Assembly (NCBI GenBank): GCA_028275295.1 | Contig: JAPWUY010000167.1 | Span: 1 to 5,360, forward strand | DNA length: 5,360 nt | Direction: 5' to 3' | From: Thermodesulfobacteriota bacterium | GTDB lineage: Bacteria; Desulfobacterota; Desulfocorpusculales; Desulfocorpusculum | Part shown: in pieces, positions 1-5,360 of the stretch | Position numbering within the stretch: position 1 is the first letter of the stretch | Layout of the letters: each line of letters begins with the position of its first letter | Position numbers and translations under genes: made by a program | The notes under the pieces: generated by a model | What the model was told of the DNA's origin: nothing | Databases searched by the model: none | Seen by the model: the letters and a program-made list of their open reading frames with translations, nothing else

Positions 1-742
1 TTCCTGTGAGATCGCCCCACTCCTTCCATCCCTGAAGAATTACGGGCCAGGAAGCCTTGAGGGCCTCATCTTGGGCCTTTTTGGCCTCAGTGTACAGCTC
101 TGGGAGAGCGAAGGCCCCCATGGTGACTGGCTTGTCTGGGTGGAGCCTGTGGATGGGTTCGAAAGGAGGCAGGTATTTCTTCACAATCTCGTCGTCCACA
201 AGCTCAACCGACTCCACCATGTGGCTCAAGATGAAGCCATCTATGTGGATCATGACCGGGGTGAGAACCCTCCTGTCCTCTCCCACCCTATATGCCCAGA
301 ACACGTGGTCGTAAGCCTCCTGGCCGTTTTCCATGAAGACTTGGATCCAGCCAGTGTCCCTCACGCTCATGGCATCTGAGTGATCGTTCCATATGCTCAA
401 TGGAGCACTGAGGCTCCTATTGGCGACGACCATGACTATGGGGAGCCTGAGGGAAGATGCTATGTACACCACCTCGTTCATCAGGGCAAGACCCTGGGAA
501 CTGGTCGACGTGAAGGTGCGAGCCCCTGCTGCCGATGAGCCAATACAGACGCTCATGGCCGAGTGCTCGGATTCCACTGGCACGAACTCGGCATCCAGGT
601 GCCCATCTGCCACGAGCTCCGAGAGGTGCTCCACGATGTGGGTCTGGGGTGTTATGGGATAGGCGGCTACCACATCCACATTCGCCTGGCAGGCGGCCTC
701 GGCTATTGCGATGGAAACTTCCATTCCCACTCTCTTGCCCAT
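1..742 (-). CDS. porA: 2-oxoacid:ferredoxin oxidoreductase, alpha subunit (partial, C-terminus off the left edge)
   Basis: This is the alpha subunit of a four-subunit pyruvate/2-oxoacid:ferredoxin oxidoreductase, which with the beta subunit forms the thiamine-diphosphate catalytic core in the cytoplasm. 247 codons are visible with no stop; the family is usually near 390 residues, so roughly the last third is missing. Visible marks are AAYPITPQT (residues 26-34), the PVESEHSAM stretch (55-63), the SSQGLALMNE segment (81-90), NRSLSAP followed by WNDHSDAMSVRDTGW (108-132), and HIDGFILSH (166-174), all typical of domain I of PorA. The ATG at 742-740 is preceded by GGAAGGAG at 758-751, inside the end of porD, and lies 3 bases after the porD stop, so translation is probably coupled. 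Eight of nine arginine codons are AGG or AGA. Pyruvate is the default substrate; a 2-oxoisovalerate enzyme (VorA) cannot be excluded from this fragment. Confidence 0.94.
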   Translation of the reverse strand, partial: MGKRVGMEVSIAIAEAACQANVDVVAAYPITPQTHIVEHLSELVADGHLDAEFVPVESEHSAMSVCIGSSAAGARTFTSTSSQGLALMNEVVYIASSLRLPIVMVVANRSLSAPLSIWNDHSDAMSVRDTGWIQVFMENGQEAYDHVFWAYRVGEDRRVLTPVMIHIDGFILSHMVESVELVDDEIVKKYLPPFEPIHRLHPDKPVTMGAFALPELYTEAKKAQDEALKASWPVILQGWKEWGDLTG

Positions 743-745
743 GAC

Positions 746-1042
746 TCATTCTCCTTCCGGGACCATCTCTATGCACTTTACTGGACACTCATGGGCGCAT
801 ATCCCGCAGCCTTTGCAATAGTAAAGGTTGGGCAGAAAATAGCCCTCTTGGGTTCGCTCGATCGCCGCATCGGGACAAAATATGTAGCACTGGGCGCACT
901 TGACACACCTCTCTGTGTCCACTTTTGGGTGTCCCATGGTGCGCCAGTCCCCAGTGCGGTACTCCCTTGCGTTTCCCGGTTCAACGATGACGCATCCGGG
1001 CTCGAGCTCCGTCCAGAGTATCTGTGTGATGGGCTTTGCCAT
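746..1042 (-). CDS. porD: 2-oxoacid:ferredoxin oxidoreductase, delta (2[4Fe-4S] ferredoxin-like) subunit
   Basis: This 98-residue protein is the electron-carrying delta subunit, which passes electrons from the thiamine-diphosphate site toward external ferredoxin. It has two complete four-cysteine cluster motifs, CVKCAQCYIFCP (cysteines 46, 49, 52, 56) and CKGCGICAHECP (cysteines 76, 79, 82, 86), each binding three irons' worth of ligands plus a fourth that crosses to the other cluster, as in 2[4Fe-4S] ferredoxins. The N-terminal 40 residues, including GDWRTMGHPKVD (31-42), match the usual leader seen in PorD subunits. Length is normal for the family. The ATG at 1042 has a G-rich Shine-Dalgarno-like AGGGGGG at 1056-1050, 7 bases away. 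It begins 22 bases after the gamma-subunit stop and ends 3 bases before porA, in the gamma-delta-alpha order known from Thermotoga and archaeal operons. Confidence 0.95.
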   Translation of the reverse strand: MAKPITQILWTELEPGCVIVEPGNAREYRTGDWRTMGHPKVDTERCVKCAQCYIFCPDAAIERTQEGYFLPNLYYCKGCGICAHECPVKCIEMVPEGE

Positions 1043-1064
1043 TGGGTTACCCCCCTGCGATCGT

Positions 1065-1619
1065 CTACTTCCTAGAGTTCCCCTTCACAGCTTCGAAGGC
1101 GCGGCGCATGGCCTCGAGATTCCTCTCCGCTAGTCTCCCAAATCTCTCCTTAACTGGCCCTTCGAAGCTCTCCAAGGTAAGGATCCCTGTTGCCTTGACG
1201 AGGGCGCCGATCATAGTGGTATTGGTTATGGGACGGCCCAGAACCTGGGCTGCTATGGAGTTGGCATCCACATAGTAGAACTTTTGTTTGCCCCTGAGCC
1301 TCGAGAGAAATCTTGAGGGATCACCCGAAAAATTGGCGACGACAATTCCTTCCTCCTTGAGGCCCTCTTCCACCTGGACAAGATCAAGAAGGGACTGATC
1401 CAGGACCACAACCACATCCGGCTCGTATACCCTGGATCTGATCCTTATGGGCCCCTCGGAGATTCTCGAGAAGGCCATGACTGGAGCTCCGCGACGCTCG
1501 GGTCCGAAGCTGGGGAAGGCCTGGGCGAACTTTCCCTCTCCTATCGCTGCCAAGGCCAGAAGCTCAGCCGTTGTCACAGCACCTTGGCCACCTCTGCCGT
1601 GTATGCGAAACTCCATCAT
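1065..1619 (-). CDS. porG: 2-oxoacid:ferredoxin oxidoreductase, gamma subunit
   Basis: This is the gamma subunit (PorG, also called PorC), corresponding to the domain of pyruvate:ferredoxin oxidoreductase that binds coenzyme A. The 184-residue length fits the family. The N-terminal RIHGRGGQGAVT (residues 5-16) and the SFGPERRGAP loop (37-46) are the family signatures, followed by an alternating strand-helix pattern and LDQSLL (74-79). The frame can be opened at an ATG at 1637, but the ATG at 1619 is preferred: GGAGG at 1631-1627 lies 7 bases before it, the 1637 start has the Shine-Dalgarno inside its own coding sequence, and family members begin about 7 residues before GRGGQG. A second ATG follows directly at 1616. 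The start overlaps the stop of the upstream ORF by one base (TGATG). It heads the recognised gamma-delta-alpha string; beta is expected beyond porA. Confidence 0.94.
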   Translation of the reverse strand: MMEFRIHGRGGQGAVTTAELLALAAIGEGKFAQAFPSFGPERRGAPVMAFSRISEGPIRIRSRVYEPDVVVVLDQSLLDLVQVEEGLKEEGIVVANFSGDPSRFLSRLRGKQKFYYVDANSIAAQVLGRPITNTTMIGALVKATGILTLESFEGPVKERFGRLAERNLEAMRRAFEAVKGNSRK

Positions 1620-2143
1620 CACTCTTCCTCCATCCAATGTCTCGAATCCGCCCAGCCTAGATCCCTCGGCCTGTCCAGGAAGAAAAGGGACGGAGACGAT
1701 TGAGCCACCCTGCTCCCCTGAGAGGAGACCACATGAAGTCTCGGCTCCTCCTCATGAGAGGCAAGGGAAAAGCCCTTTTTGGGCTTTGGAGAGTGGTTCA
1801 GAGACCAGTGACCGGGGGGAGTTTTTCCTTGCCTGTGACAGCACTCTATGTTGGTCCTATGAAAATCCGAGGGACATGGGATGGTGCACTGGAACCTCCC
1901 CCCTTCGAGCTCCTCCACCTCAACCACGATGCTATCTCCAAACCAGGGAGGGTCATCCATGGTGAGGCGAACTATCCAGTGGGGGCCATACCAGTCTCGG
2001 ATCACATCCACTTTGGCCCCTTCCAATGCCTCAAGGCCTCGAGGAGCCTCTATCCATCCCTCATGGAGCCATTCCCCTACGGCCAACACTGCCTCAACTA
2101 CGATGGATGTGACCCTCTCTGCCCCATCTGCACCCGCTGCCAT
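1619..2143 (-). CDS. Hypothetical protein of unknown function upstream of the por operon
   Basis: I do not recognise this family. The frame is open without a stop from 2263 to 1619. The ATG at 2143 is chosen because GGGAG lies 9 bases upstream and because the only earlier starts are TTG codons, the first of which is the -35 box of a promoter. This gives 174 residues with no signal peptide or membrane segment. Residues 1-92 look like real protein: a helix-like stretch with TSIVVEAVLAVGEWLHEGW (11-29), then a beta-rich part with DWYGPHWIVRL and SIVVEVEELEGG. The last 80 or so residues are less convincing: rich in proline, serine and histidine, and crossed by a terminator-like hairpin. The true gene may end earlier after a frameshift, or the whole segment may be untranslated leader. 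Its stop overlaps the porG start by one base, which argues for translation. A mirrored plus-strand ORF covers the same ground and is less likely. Confidence 0.4.
   Translation of the reverse strand: MAAGADGAERVTSIVVEAVLAVGEWLHEGWIEAPRGLEALEGAKVDVIRDWYGPHWIVRLTMDDPPWFGDSIVVEVEELEGGRFQCTIPCPSDFHRTNIECCHRQGKTPPGHWSLNHSPKPKKGFSLASHEEEPRLHVVSSQGSRVAQSSPSLFFLDRPRDLGWADSRHWMEEE
1625..1631 (-). promoter_or_regulatory. Ribosome binding site that sets the porG start
   Basis: On the minus strand GGAGGAA reads from 1631 to 1625, with its GGAGG core 7 bases before the ATG at 1619. This favours 1619 over the in-frame ATG at 1637, which would place the motif inside the coding region. Confidence 0.75.
1768..1787 (-). 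terminator. Weak terminator-like hairpin ahead of porG
   Basis: On the minus strand AAAGCCC and GGGCTTT pair around a five-A loop, and the 3' arm ends in TTTT before C-rich sequence. The T tract is short and partly inside the stem, so strength as an intrinsic terminator is doubtful. It sits between the promoter at 2263-2235 and porG, where a hairpin could attenuate transcription, but it is also inside the open frame of the hypothetical ORF. Confidence 0.3.
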
Positions 2144-2234
2144 CGAATCCAGCTCCCGCTCCAACAAGGCCCCGCGCCAGTGAACCCCTGGGCCAGGATT
2201 TTTCGCTATTTGTGACAACGTCTCAGATACCAAT

Positions 2235-2263
2235 ACGATAAAACGGTCCGAGCCCTTTGTCAA
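2235..2263 (-). promoter_or_regulatory. Candidate sigma-70 promoter for the por transcription unit
   Basis: Reading on the minus strand, a perfect -35 hexamer TTGACA (2263-2258) is followed by a 17-base spacer and a -10 hexamer TATCGT (2240-2235), which matches four of six consensus bases, including the first two and the last. Transcription would start near 2228 and run through the hypothetical ORF into porG, porD and porA. The location just downstream of the peroxidase gene and its inverted repeat fits an independent transcription unit. Base positions are seen; activity is inferred. Confidence 0.6.
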
Positions 2264-2297
2264 GGGCGTTTTGGGAAACCAGCAAGCTCGACTGGGA

Positions 2298-2355
2298 CCC
2301 CAGACCAGAGCTCACTGAGGGGGAAAGCCTCCCCATTCCTCTCCCTGGTCTGGGG
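2298..2355. repeat. 11-bp perfect inverted repeat downstream of the di-heme cytochrome gene
   Basis: CCCCAGACCAG at 2298-2308 is the exact reverse complement of CTGGTCTGGGG at 2345-2355. Between the arms is a smaller hairpin (on the minus strand GGGGA, loop GGCTT, TCCCC). RNA made on either strand could form a long stem with an inner hairpin. It begins about 30 bases after the stop of the di-heme cytochrome gene, so it may stabilise or end that transcript, but neither strand shows a following T run. The rest of the 2264-2384 spacer shows nothing I can name. Confidence 0.6.
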
Positions 2356-2384
2356 GTAAATTGGCCTCTTAGCGCTCTCTGGAA

Positions 2385-3779
2385 TCAGAGTGCCCTCAAG
2401 AAGGCCACAAGATCCTTCTTCTCCTGTTCCGTGAGCCTGAGGCCCTGGACAAGGTTGAAAAATTCCACCGTGTCCTCCAAGGTCAGGAGCCTTCCGTCGT
2501 GCAAATAGGGAGGAGAGTCCTTGATGCCCCTCAGGGTGAAGGTCTTTATGGGCCCGTCCGCCACTGCCATTCTACCGTTGACCATCTGGGGCTTGTAAAA
2601 TCTCTCCGTCCTCAGATTGTGCATCATGTTATCCGTGTAGTACGGGGCAGGGTGGCATACCCCACACTGGGCCTTTCCGAAGAAGATCTCCTGCCCCCTC
2701 AACTCTTCGGGGGTTGCCTTGGAGGGGTCCAGCTTGCCATATATGTTGAGCTTTGGGGCCGGGGGGAAATCGAGCAATGCTTGAAATTCAGCCATGAAGT
2801 GCACCTGGCTTCCTCGCTCCAGGATGTTGACGCCCTTTTTGGTAGCGATCACTGGATCCCCGTCGAAATAAGCGGCCCTCTGCTCGAACTCTGTGAAGTC
2901 CTCGACGGATTTCAAGGCCCTTTGGGATCCGAATAGCCTCTGAACATTGACTCCTCTCAAACTGGGAGTGTCTATCCTATGACGAAACTCCTGAGGCCTT
3001 ATGTCCCCCACGAGGTGAGTGGCTGCATTGGTGTGGCCATTGGCATGGCAGTCAAAGCAGGCCACCCCTCGGCTGGGCTTCTCCGACCTCCTGTCCTCGG
3101 TCTGATTGAACTGCTGCTGAGGGAAGGGGGTCACAAGGAGTCTGAGCCCTTCGAGCTGCTTGGGGTTCAAGATGCCATTGAAGAGCTCGTAGTAATTATT
3201 GATGGTCACGAGCTGACCTCTGGACACATCCCCCAGATCTGGCCTAGTCGTGAGGTAGATGGGCGCTGGGAATTCCGGAAGGAAATGGTCTGGCAAATCG
3301 AAGTCAAGATCGAAGCGGGTGAGATCCCTTTCCTCCTGCTTCTTTATGGCATCGATCACGAATTTTGGAAACACCATGCCTCCCTCTGCGTGGTTGGGGT
3401 GAGGGAGGGGTAGAAAGCCTTTGGGCCAGAGCCCTTTCTCCTTTATCTCGTCGGGGCTCATGGAGGCCAGTTTCTCCCAAGTCATGCCCGGAGGCAGCTT
3501 GACTCTCACCCCTTCCTGAACGGGCTTACCCCTAGACATGGTAACTCCGGGAGCTGGCCTGTTGCTCAGGTCATACCTCTCCTCGAGAAGATCCATTTGT
3601 CGTTTCATGACCTCCGCCTTTGAAGCTTTCATCCTGGCCACGGTCTTCTCGAAAGGCTCTGTTATTACAACGGGGGAATAGCTGCTCTTCTGGACTTCCT
3701 GTGCTAAGACTACTCCCAGTGCCGCACATCCCGCTATCAAGGAGACTCCCAGTCCCTGAATGATTCTACCACCTCTCAT
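2385..3779 (-). CDS. Exported di-heme cytochrome c, cytochrome c peroxidase/MauG-like
   Basis: A complete 464-residue di-heme c-type cytochrome. Residues 1-26 form a signal peptide (basic MRGGR, hydrophobic core, VLA before QE), placing the mature protein in the periplasm. Two CxxCH haem sites are present: CFDCH (241-245) and CGVCH (372-376). The C-terminal part carries the hallmark TLRGIKDSPPYLHDGRLLTLEDTVEFF (first residue 415) ending in DLVAFLRAL, as in CcpA/MauG proteins. M385 and M386 after haem 2 are candidate axial ligands. The roughly 200 residues before haem 1, with conserved-looking NRPAPGVTMSRGKPVQEGV (73-91), make it longer than classical CcpA (about 325-350) and match a group often labelled 'cytochrome B6' in annotations, though it is not a b6 protein. 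It likely reduces hydrogen peroxide with electrons from small cytochromes; a MauG-like oxidase is possible. AAAGGAGG lies 5 bases before the ATG. Confidence 0.94.
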   Translation of the reverse strand: MRGGRIIQGLGVSLIAGCAALGVVLAQEVQKSSYSPVVITEPFEKTVARMKASKAEVMKRQMDLLEERYDLSNRPAPGVTMSRGKPVQEGVRVKLPPGMTWEKLASMSPDEIKEKGLWPKGFLPLPHPNHAEGGMVFPKFVIDAIKKQEERDLTRFDLDFDLPDHFLPEFPAPIYLTTRPDLGDVSRGQLVTINNYYELFNGILNPKQLEGLRLLVTPFPQQQFNQTEDRRSEKPSRGVACFDCHANGHTNAATHLVGDIRPQEFRHRIDTPSLRGVNVQRLFGSQRALKSVEDFTEFEQRAAYFDGDPVIATKKGVNILERGSQVHFMAEFQALLDFPPAPKLNIYGKLDPSKATPEELRGQEIFFGKAQCGVCHPAPYYTDNMMHNLRTERFYKPQMVNGRMAVADGPIKTFTLRGIKDSPPYLHDGRLLTLEDTVEFFNLVQGLRLTEQEKKDLVAFLRAL

Positions 3780-3784
3780 CTCGA

Positions 3785-3792
3785 CCTCCTTT
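3785..3792 (-). promoter_or_regulatory. Strong ribosome binding site of the di-heme cytochrome gene
   Basis: AAAGGAGG reads on the minus strand from 3792 to 3785, with 5 bases to the ATG at 3779. It is a near-perfect Shine-Dalgarno and confirms the start, which also gives a proper signal peptide. Confidence 0.85.
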
Positions 3793-4040
3793 GTCTTGGC
3801 ATAAATGTGCTTGAATCAACTCCAAGCCATCCCCAACGGAGAAACTCTCCTGACCCCAATCCCTCTCACCCCCTTTCTTTCCGAGAGGACCCGTCAATCT
3901 CCTCGGTCAGGCGTTCGATCTCCAGTAAAGCCGCTCCTTCAAAAACAGGCAAGAGGCTTATGGGTCGACAGCCCCGTTGCCCTCTGGCTGCGATGCCAAC
4001 GCACCTTGAGATACCGTGGGTGTTTGGGTTAGTCTATCAG

Positions 4041-4047
4041 AAGGAGG
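4041..4047 (+). promoter_or_regulatory. Ribosome binding site supporting a TTG start for the HAD gene
   Basis: AAGGAGG lies 6 bases before the TTG at 4054. There is no in-frame ATG or GTG near the conserved N-terminal motif, so this site decides the start. Confidence 0.85.
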
Positions 4048-4053
4048 TACCCT

Positions 4054-4695
4054 TTGGCCAGGTACAAGGCGATCATCTATGACTGCGATGGGGTGCTTTT
4101 CGACTCGAGGGAGTCCAATAGGGCCTTTTACAACCACATACTGGAGAGGTTCGGGCTTCCACCCATGGGGTCCGAGGAGCTCGAGTTCGTTCACGCTAGC
4201 ACTGCCGAGCAGGCCATAGACTTTCTCTTCAAAGATCACCCGAGAAAAGAGGAGGCTCAGAAGTACAGGTTGTCCATGGATTACACGCCATTTGTGCCCC
4301 TCATGAAGATGGAGCCCCATGTGAGAGAGGTGCTCCAGGCACTCAAGAGCAAATGCCGGACTGCCGTTGCCACAAACAGGGGAATCACCATGCCTCTGGT
4401 CATTCGTGAGCATGGCCTTGAGGGGCTCTTCGATCTCGTGGTCACTAGTCTTGATGTCAAGCATCCCAAGCCCGATCCAGAATGCATTCAGAGGATTCTC
4501 GACCATTTCGCCCTTTGCCCACCTGAGGCCCTTTACGTGGGAGACTCGGAAGTGGACAGGCTCGTGGCTCAGAGGGCCGGAGTGGACTTCGCATCTTACA
4601 GGAATCCTTCTCTCGAGGCGAGATACCTCCTGGACGATCACCTGGAGATCCTCGAGATCCTGGATGGAGCCCAAGTGAAAGGCAAGGGGAGGTAA
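4054..4695 (+). CDS. HAD-superfamily hydrolase (phosphoglycolate phosphatase/beta-phosphoglucomutase-like)
   Basis: A complete 213-residue cytoplasmic phosphatase-type HAD protein. Motif I is DCDGVLFDS (residues 10-18), with nucleophile D10 and acid/base D12; motif II is ATNRG with T107; motif III is the lysine in KHPKPDP (K136 or K139); motif IV is VGDSEVD (162-168) with D164 and D168 for Mg2+. A helical cap lies between motifs I and II (about residues 20-85), as in subfamily I members such as Gph. Substrate cannot be read from sequence; phosphoglycolate is only the family default. The start is TTG, supported by AAGGAGG at 4041-4047 and by the motif falling 9 residues in, as usual. Its TAA stop is 2 bases before the proposed hflX start, and the hflX ribosome binding site lies in its last codons, so the two are an operon with probable translational coupling. 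Confidence 0.93.
   Translation: MARYKAIIYDCDGVLFDSRESNRAFYNHILERFGLPPMGSEELEFVHASTAEQAIDFLFKDHPRKEEAQKYRLSMDYTPFVPLMKMEPHVREVLQALKSKCRTAVATNRGITMPLVIREHGLEGLFDLVVTSLDVKHPKPDPECIQRILDHFALCPPEALYVGDSEVDRLVAQRAGVDFASYRNPSLEARYLLDDHLEILEILDGAQVKGKGR
4686..4692 (+). promoter_or_regulatory. Ribosome binding site pointing to an ATT start for hflX
   Basis: GGGGAGG sits in the last codons of the HAD gene and ends 5 bases before the ATT at 4698-4700. No ATG, GTG or TTG occurs in the hflX frame within normal spacing of it; the first is GTG at 4776. Confidence 0.65.
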
Positions 4696-4697
4696 CC

Positions 4698-5360
4698 ATT
4701 CCCAGAGTCCACGGACATCTCCAAGGCCTAAAACCATCGCAGCACAGAAGGCTTCAGAGGCTCTATCACAGGAGGGTGTCACCTCATCAAGTAGTGAGTC
4801 CTGAACTTGCCAGGCAACTGGCCGAGATATCGTGGGAAATAGGAAGACAAGTAGCGCTCCTTCTCGACAGAAAGGGATCGGTCTTTCTTGTCCTCGTGGG
4901 GGACGATCACAAGATAGAGATCCCACCTCTCGAGGACGTGAGAAGTGCTCCCACGAGGCTTCTGGGTGTCAGGCTCGTCCACACGCACCTCCGCGGAGAG
5001 CCCCTCACACAGGACGACCTAACGGATCTAGCCCATCTGAGGCTGGACATGGTGGCTCAGATCCAAGTGGGCAAGGATGGTCAGGTTGGAAGGATCCAGG
5101 TGGCCCACCTCCTTCCACCCAATCCCCGGGGGCAGCAGTGGGCCTTCTTGGAGGCGGAGAATCCATCGCGCCTGGATGTGGATGCCCTTTCCCTGGTAGA
5201 GGGTCTCGAGGACGAATTCTCCAAGGTGCTGAGATCCAGGGATGTGGACGGAAAGGGCGAGAGGGCGATCCTGGTCGGGGTGTACAGTGCGTCTGGGCCC
5301 AAGGCAAAGAGATCCATGGAGGAACTCAGGGAACTCGCCCGCTCAAGCGGTCTGAGGGTA
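4698..5360 (+). CDS. hflX: GTPase HflX with N-terminal extension (partial, C-terminus off the right edge)
   Basis: HflX is a GTPase that binds the 50S subunit and splits or rescues stalled ribosomes under stress. 221 codons are visible, covering the region before the G domain, so no P-loop is expected yet. Recognised segments are GLKPSQHRRLQRLYHRR (residues 10-26), VSPELARQLAEISWEIGRQ (33-51), VHTHLRGEPLTQDDLTDLA (94-112), VAHLLPPNP (135-143) and, at 190-211, AILVGVY then SMEELRELA. The last is where canonical HflX proteins begin, so about 185 residues are an N-terminal extension found in long-form members. The start is set at ATT (4698): a Shine-Dalgarno lies 5 bases upstream and the conserved GLKPSQ falls at residue 10, as expected. 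A GTG at 4776 or 4794 would delete that conserved segment and lacks a properly spaced ribosome binding site. It follows the HAD gene by 2 bases. Confidence 0.92.
   Translation, partial: MPRVHGHLQGLKPSQHRRLQRLYHRRVSPHQVVSPELARQLAEISWEIGRQVALLLDRKGSVFLVLVGDDHKIEIPPLEDVRSAPTRLLGVRLVHTHLRGEPLTQDDLTDLAHLRLDMVAQIQVGKDGQVGRIQVAHLLPPNPRGQQWAFLEAENPSRLDVDALSLVEGLEDEFSKVLRSRDVDGKGERAILVGVYSASGPKAKRSMEELRELARSSGLRV

Larger units (their letters stand above)
3780..4053. other. Divergent intergenic region between the di-heme cytochrome gene and the HAD-hflX operon
   Basis: This 274-base spacer must hold the promoters for both directions. I find no convincing pair of hexamers. The best minus-strand candidate is TTGGAG, 16 bases, TATGCC, close to the cytochrome ribosome binding site; the best plus-strand candidate is TTGAGA near 4004 with TAGTCT, only three of six at -10. 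An imperfect inverted repeat pairs 3881-3889 (CCGAGAGGA) with 3898-3906 (TCTCCTCGG) and might be an operator or a chance hairpin. Short ORFs here read as low-complexity Pro/Ser-rich peptides and are not supported. Confidence 0.5.

Noticed and set aside
57..1275. Several plus-strand and minus-strand frames of 70-170 residues across the por genes.
   Set aside because: They overlap porA, porD and porG, which carry family motifs. Cysteine or histidine clusters in them come from the opposite-strand coding.
2170..2215. GC-rich segment with GGTTCAC resembling a tRNA T-arm.
   Set aside because: No acceptor, D-arm or anticodon stem can be formed around it.
2144..2263. TTG at 2263 as the start of the hypothetical ORF.
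   Set aside because: The TTG is the first half of the TTGACA -35 box, has no ribosome binding site, and would not be in the RNA made from that promoter.
2499..3413. Two plus-strand open frames (145 and 144 residues) inside the di-heme cytochrome gene.
   Set aside because: They mirror the codons of a well-supported gene and have no motifs.
3958..4926. A 322-residue minus-strand open frame across the HAD gene and the start of hflX.
   Set aside because: It is antisense to two genes with clear family motifs, and its translation shows no recognisable domain. It is a shadow frame despite its length.
5005..5317. Minus-strand Pro/His-rich frames under hflX.
   Set aside because: Composition is typical of antisense reading, and hflX is clearly coded on the plus strand.
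1..5360. CRISPR array, insertion sequence, phage or toxin-antitoxin signature.
   Set aside because: No regularly spaced repeats, no transposase or integrase motifs, and no target-site duplications were seen.

Overview
The window looks like chromosomal DNA from an anaerobic or microaerobic bacterium, most plausibly a delta-proteobacterial (Desulfobacterota-type) lineage and possibly a thermophile. Three things suggest this. There is an oxygen-sensitive four-subunit 2-oxoacid:ferredoxin oxidoreductase of the separate-subunit type also found in archaea and Thermotoga. There is a long di-heme cytochrome c peroxidase-like protein, and an HflX with a long N-terminal extension. Arginine codons are dominated by AGG/AGA (8 of 9 in the visible part of porA), a bias often seen in thermophiles. 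The taxonomic statement is inference from these traits, not a database match.

Layout. From 1 to about 2263 the minus strand carries a 2-oxoacid:ferredoxin oxidoreductase operon. In transcription order it is a poorly supported small hypothetical ORF (2143 to 1619), the gamma subunit (1619 to 1065), the delta ferredoxin subunit (1042 to 746) and the alpha subunit (742 to beyond base 1). The beta subunit is expected just outside the left edge. A good sigma-70-type promoter (TTGACA, 17 bases, TATCGT) lies at 2263 to 2235 and would start this transcription unit. From 3779 to 2385, also on the minus strand, is a complete exported di-heme cytochrome c of the CcpA/MauG class, followed by an 11-bp inverted repeat. 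A divergent intergenic region (3780 to 4053) separates it from a plus-strand operon. That operon holds a HAD-superfamily phosphatase (TTG start, 4054 to 4695) and, 2 bases later, the start of hflX, which runs off the right edge.

Function. The oxidoreductase would interconvert a 2-oxoacid (pyruvate is the default guess) and CoA with acyl-CoA, CO2 and reduced ferredoxin in the cytoplasm. The di-heme protein would work in the periplasm, probably on hydrogen peroxide or as an electron-transfer oxidase. HflX would split or rescue ribosomes under stress. These three units are not obviously one pathway. I do not see a new mobile, defence or CRISPR system here. The points most worth a second look are the hflX start, which best fits a non-canonical ATT codon, and the uncertain 1620 to 2263 segment between the promoter and the gamma-subunit gene.
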